Source of the DNA: Phycisphaerales bacterium
Lineage (GTDB): Bacteria > Planctomycetota > Phycisphaerae > Phycisphaerales > SM1A02
Direction of reading: 5' to 3'
DNA length: 7,097 nt
Assembly: GCA_018882625.1 (NCBI GenBank)
Contig: VERO01000113.1
Span: forward strand, 1-7,097
This document shows positions 5,771 through 7,097 of the stretch, one piece after another (position 1 is the stretch's first letter; the number at the start of each line of letters is the position of its first letter). The position numbers and the translations under genes were made by a program. The notes beneath the pieces are model-generated. The model was given only the letters and a program-made list of their open reading frames with translations, did no database searches and was not told where the DNA came from.

Positions 5771-6805
5771 ATGCGGACCGTCCGCGCCATCGACCTGCAC
5801 ACGCACATCCTGCCCGAGCGCTGGCCCGACCTGCGCGAGCGCTACGGCTACGGCGGATGGGTCGCGCTCGAGCACCATGCGCCCTGCTGCGCGCGCATGA
5901 CGGTCGACGGGCAGCTCTTCCGCGAGATCGAGAGCAACTGCTGGGATCCCGCACGCCGCATGAGCGAGTGCGACGCGTCCGGCATCGACATGCAGGTGCT
6001 GTCGACGGTGCCCGTGATGTTCTCCTACTGGGCGAAGCCGCACGATGCGCTTGACCTGGCGCGCATCCTCAACGACCACATCGCGTCGGTGGTGGCGCGT
6101 CACCCTGGGCGGTTCCTGGGGCTCGGCACGATCCCGATGCAGGACTCGGCGCTGGCCGTCCGCGAGCTCGAGCGCTGCATGCGCGACCTTGGCTTCCCCG
6201 GCGTGCAGATCGGCACCAACGTGCACGGACGCAACCTGGACGAGCCCGACTATGCCGACATCTTCGCGGCCGCCGAGCAGCTCGGTGCGGCGATCTTCGT
6301 GCACCCCTGGGAGATGCTCGGGCGCGTCGAGATGCCGCGGTACTGGATGCCGTGGCTTGTGGGGATGCCCGCGGAGACGACGCGCGCGATCTGCTCGCTC
6401 GCCTTTGGCGGAGTGCTCGACCGCCATCCGCGGCTGCGCCTGTGCTTCGCGCACGGCGGCGGCAGCTTCCCCTTCACGGTCGGGCGCATCGCCAAGGGAT
6501 TCGCGGAGCGGCCGGACCTGTGCGCGACGCGCTCGAGCACCAACCCGCGCGCGCACCTCGGGCGGCTCTGGTTCGACAGCCTGGTGCATGATGCCGATGC
6601 GCTGCGCGAGCTGGTGCGGATCGCCGGCAGCGATCGGGTGGCGCTTGGGAGCGACTACCCGTTCCCGCTGGGCGAGCGCGAGCCTGGCTCGCTGATCCGT
6701 GCAGCTGCGGGGTTCGATGCGTCAACGCGCGCGCGCCTGCTGGCCGGCAATGCCATCGACTTCCTTGGGGTGGGCGCATCGCTGCGCATGGAGAGTGGCA
6801 CATGA
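5771..6805 (+). CDS. nbaD: 2-amino-3-carboxymuconate-6-semialdehyde decarboxylase (ACMSD)
   Basis: Zinc-dependent amidohydrolase-superfamily decarboxylase that converts ACMS to 2-aminomuconate semialdehyde. It directs tryptophan carbon to full degradation and away from spontaneous cyclisation to quinolinate. The 344 residues compare with about 335 in characterised enzymes. Zinc ligands are H10 and H12 (DLHTH), H178 (VHPW) and D295 (GSDYPFPLGE). H228 (AHGGG) is the catalytic acid/base. R51, W192 and R239 match substrate-binding R51, W191 and R239 of the Pseudomonas enzyme, where R239 is donated by the partner subunit. No signal peptide; cytosolic. The start at 5771 puts DLHTH at residues 8-12, as in the family, and avoids the upstream ATG at 5750 that sits in the promoter. 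It overlaps kynU by four bases (ATGA). The context, between the dioxygenase and kynureninase, fully supports the assignment. Confidence 0.97.
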   Translation: MRTVRAIDLHTHILPERWPDLRERYGYGGWVALEHHAPCCARMTVDGQLFREIESNCWDPARRMSECDASGIDMQVLSTVPVMFSYWAKPHDALDLARILNDHIASVVARHPGRFLGLGTIPMQDSALAVRELERCMRDLGFPGVQIGTNVHGRNLDEPDYADIFAAAEQLGAAIFVHPWEMLGRVEMPRYWMPWLVGMPAETTRAICSLAFGGVLDRHPRLRLCFAHGGGSFPFTVGRIAKGFAERPDLCATRSSTNPRAHLGRLWFDSLVHDADALRELVRIAGSDRVALGSDYPFPLGEREPGSLIRAAAGFDASTRARLLAGNAIDFLGVGASLRMESGT

Positions 6806-7097
6806 CCGCACTGACCGATTGCCTCCATCTGGCTGCGAGCGACATCGAGCCCACCGAGGAGTTTGCGCGCTGGTGCGACGCGCATGACCCGCTCGCCCCG
6901 TTCCGCGACGAGTTCCACATTCCCGCAGGTCCGGACGGCCGGCCCGTGGCCTACATGGTCGGCAACTCGCTGGGCCTGCAGCCCAAGGCCGTGCGTGCGC
7001 TGCTCACGGAGGAGCTCGACGACTGGGCGAGGCTCGGCGTCGAGGGGCACGTGCACGCGCGCCGGCCGTGGGTGAGCTACCACGAGCTGTTCAGGGA
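6802..7097 (+). CDS. kynU: Kynureninase, partial (5' 98 codons only)
   Basis: PLP-dependent hydrolase that splits kynurenine or 3-hydroxykynurenine into alanine and anthranilate or 3-hydroxyanthranilate, the latter being the substrate of the upstream dioxygenase. Only the N-terminal 98 residues are present; the frame runs off the right edge. Family signatures seen are YMVGNSLGLQPK (51-62), ELDDWARLGVEGH (71-83) and RRPWVSYHEL (87-96), closely matching kynureninases. The PLP lysine and the rest of the active site lie outside the window. The ATG shares four bases with the ACMSD stop (ATGA, 6802-6805), so translation is probably coupled and the two are in one operon. Confidence 0.96.
   Translation, partial: MTALTDCLHLAASDIEPTEEFARWCDAHDPLAPFRDEFHIPAGPDGRPVAYMVGNSLGLQPKAVRALLTEELDDWARLGVEGHVHARRPWVSYHELFR

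Noticed and set aside
4856..6589. A 577-codon minus-strand open frame opposite the dioxygenase and ACMSD genes.
   Set aside because: It mirrors two well-conserved genes. Long antisense frames are expected where third codon positions are nearly all G or C, and its translation is Arg/His/Ala-rich with no recognisable domain.
1..7097. CRISPR arrays, tRNA or rRNA genes, insertion sequences, attachment sites.
   Set aside because: No spaced direct repeats, tRNA-like folds, rRNA segments, transposase motifs or flanking inverted repeats were seen on either strand.

Overview
The window is very G+C-rich (about 70% by eye), with strong G/C preference at third codon positions and tightly packed genes. 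It looks like a bacterial chromosome. A single polypeptide carrying type I 3-dehydroquinate dehydratase followed by shikimate dehydrogenase is typical of plants, Chlamydiae and some Planctomycetes. The long Ala/Arg-rich helical extension and weak Shine-Dalgarno use also fit a planctomycete of the Phycisphaerae type. That placement is inference; there is no rRNA or marker gene here to confirm it.

Layout. From 3253 leftwards to the window edge, the minus strand carries one uninterrupted open frame of at least 1084 codons: AroD domain, AroE domain, then about 540 residues of unrecognised sequence that begin with a signal-peptide- or membrane-helix-like segment. Only 36 bp away, and divergently, a plus-strand gene (3290-3919) encodes a small split-barrel protein with a DUF2470/HugZ-like C-terminus. 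After a 100-bp gap a plus-strand cluster follows: phenylalanine 4-hydroxylase (4020-4910), 3-hydroxyanthranilate 3,4-dioxygenase (4967-5659), ACMS decarboxylase (5771-6805) and the start of kynureninase (6802 to the right edge).

How they work together. Kynureninase, 3-hydroxyanthranilate dioxygenase and ACMSD are consecutive steps of tryptophan degradation by the kynurenine route. ACMSD commits the ring-cleavage product to 2-aminomuconate and central metabolism rather than to quinolinate and NAD. Phenylalanine hydroxylase heads the cluster and would send phenylalanine to tyrosine, so the cluster looks like aromatic amino acid catabolism. The divergent aroDE gene belongs to the opposite process, aromatic amino acid synthesis. 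Tryptophan dioxygenase, kynurenine formamidase, kynurenine monooxygenase and aminomuconate-semialdehyde dehydrogenase are not in the window.

Main points of interest: (1) the unbroken fusion of cytosolic AroDE to a membrane or secreted-looking helical protein; (2) a TANNAT hexamer 6-10 bp upstream of the start codon of all four promoter-proximal genes, suggesting leaderless or nearly leaderless transcripts; (3) a phenylalanine hydroxylase with complete catalytic residues leading a kynurenine-pathway cluster. No tRNA, rRNA, CRISPR array, insertion sequence or other mobile element was seen. All intergenic gaps are under 120 bp.
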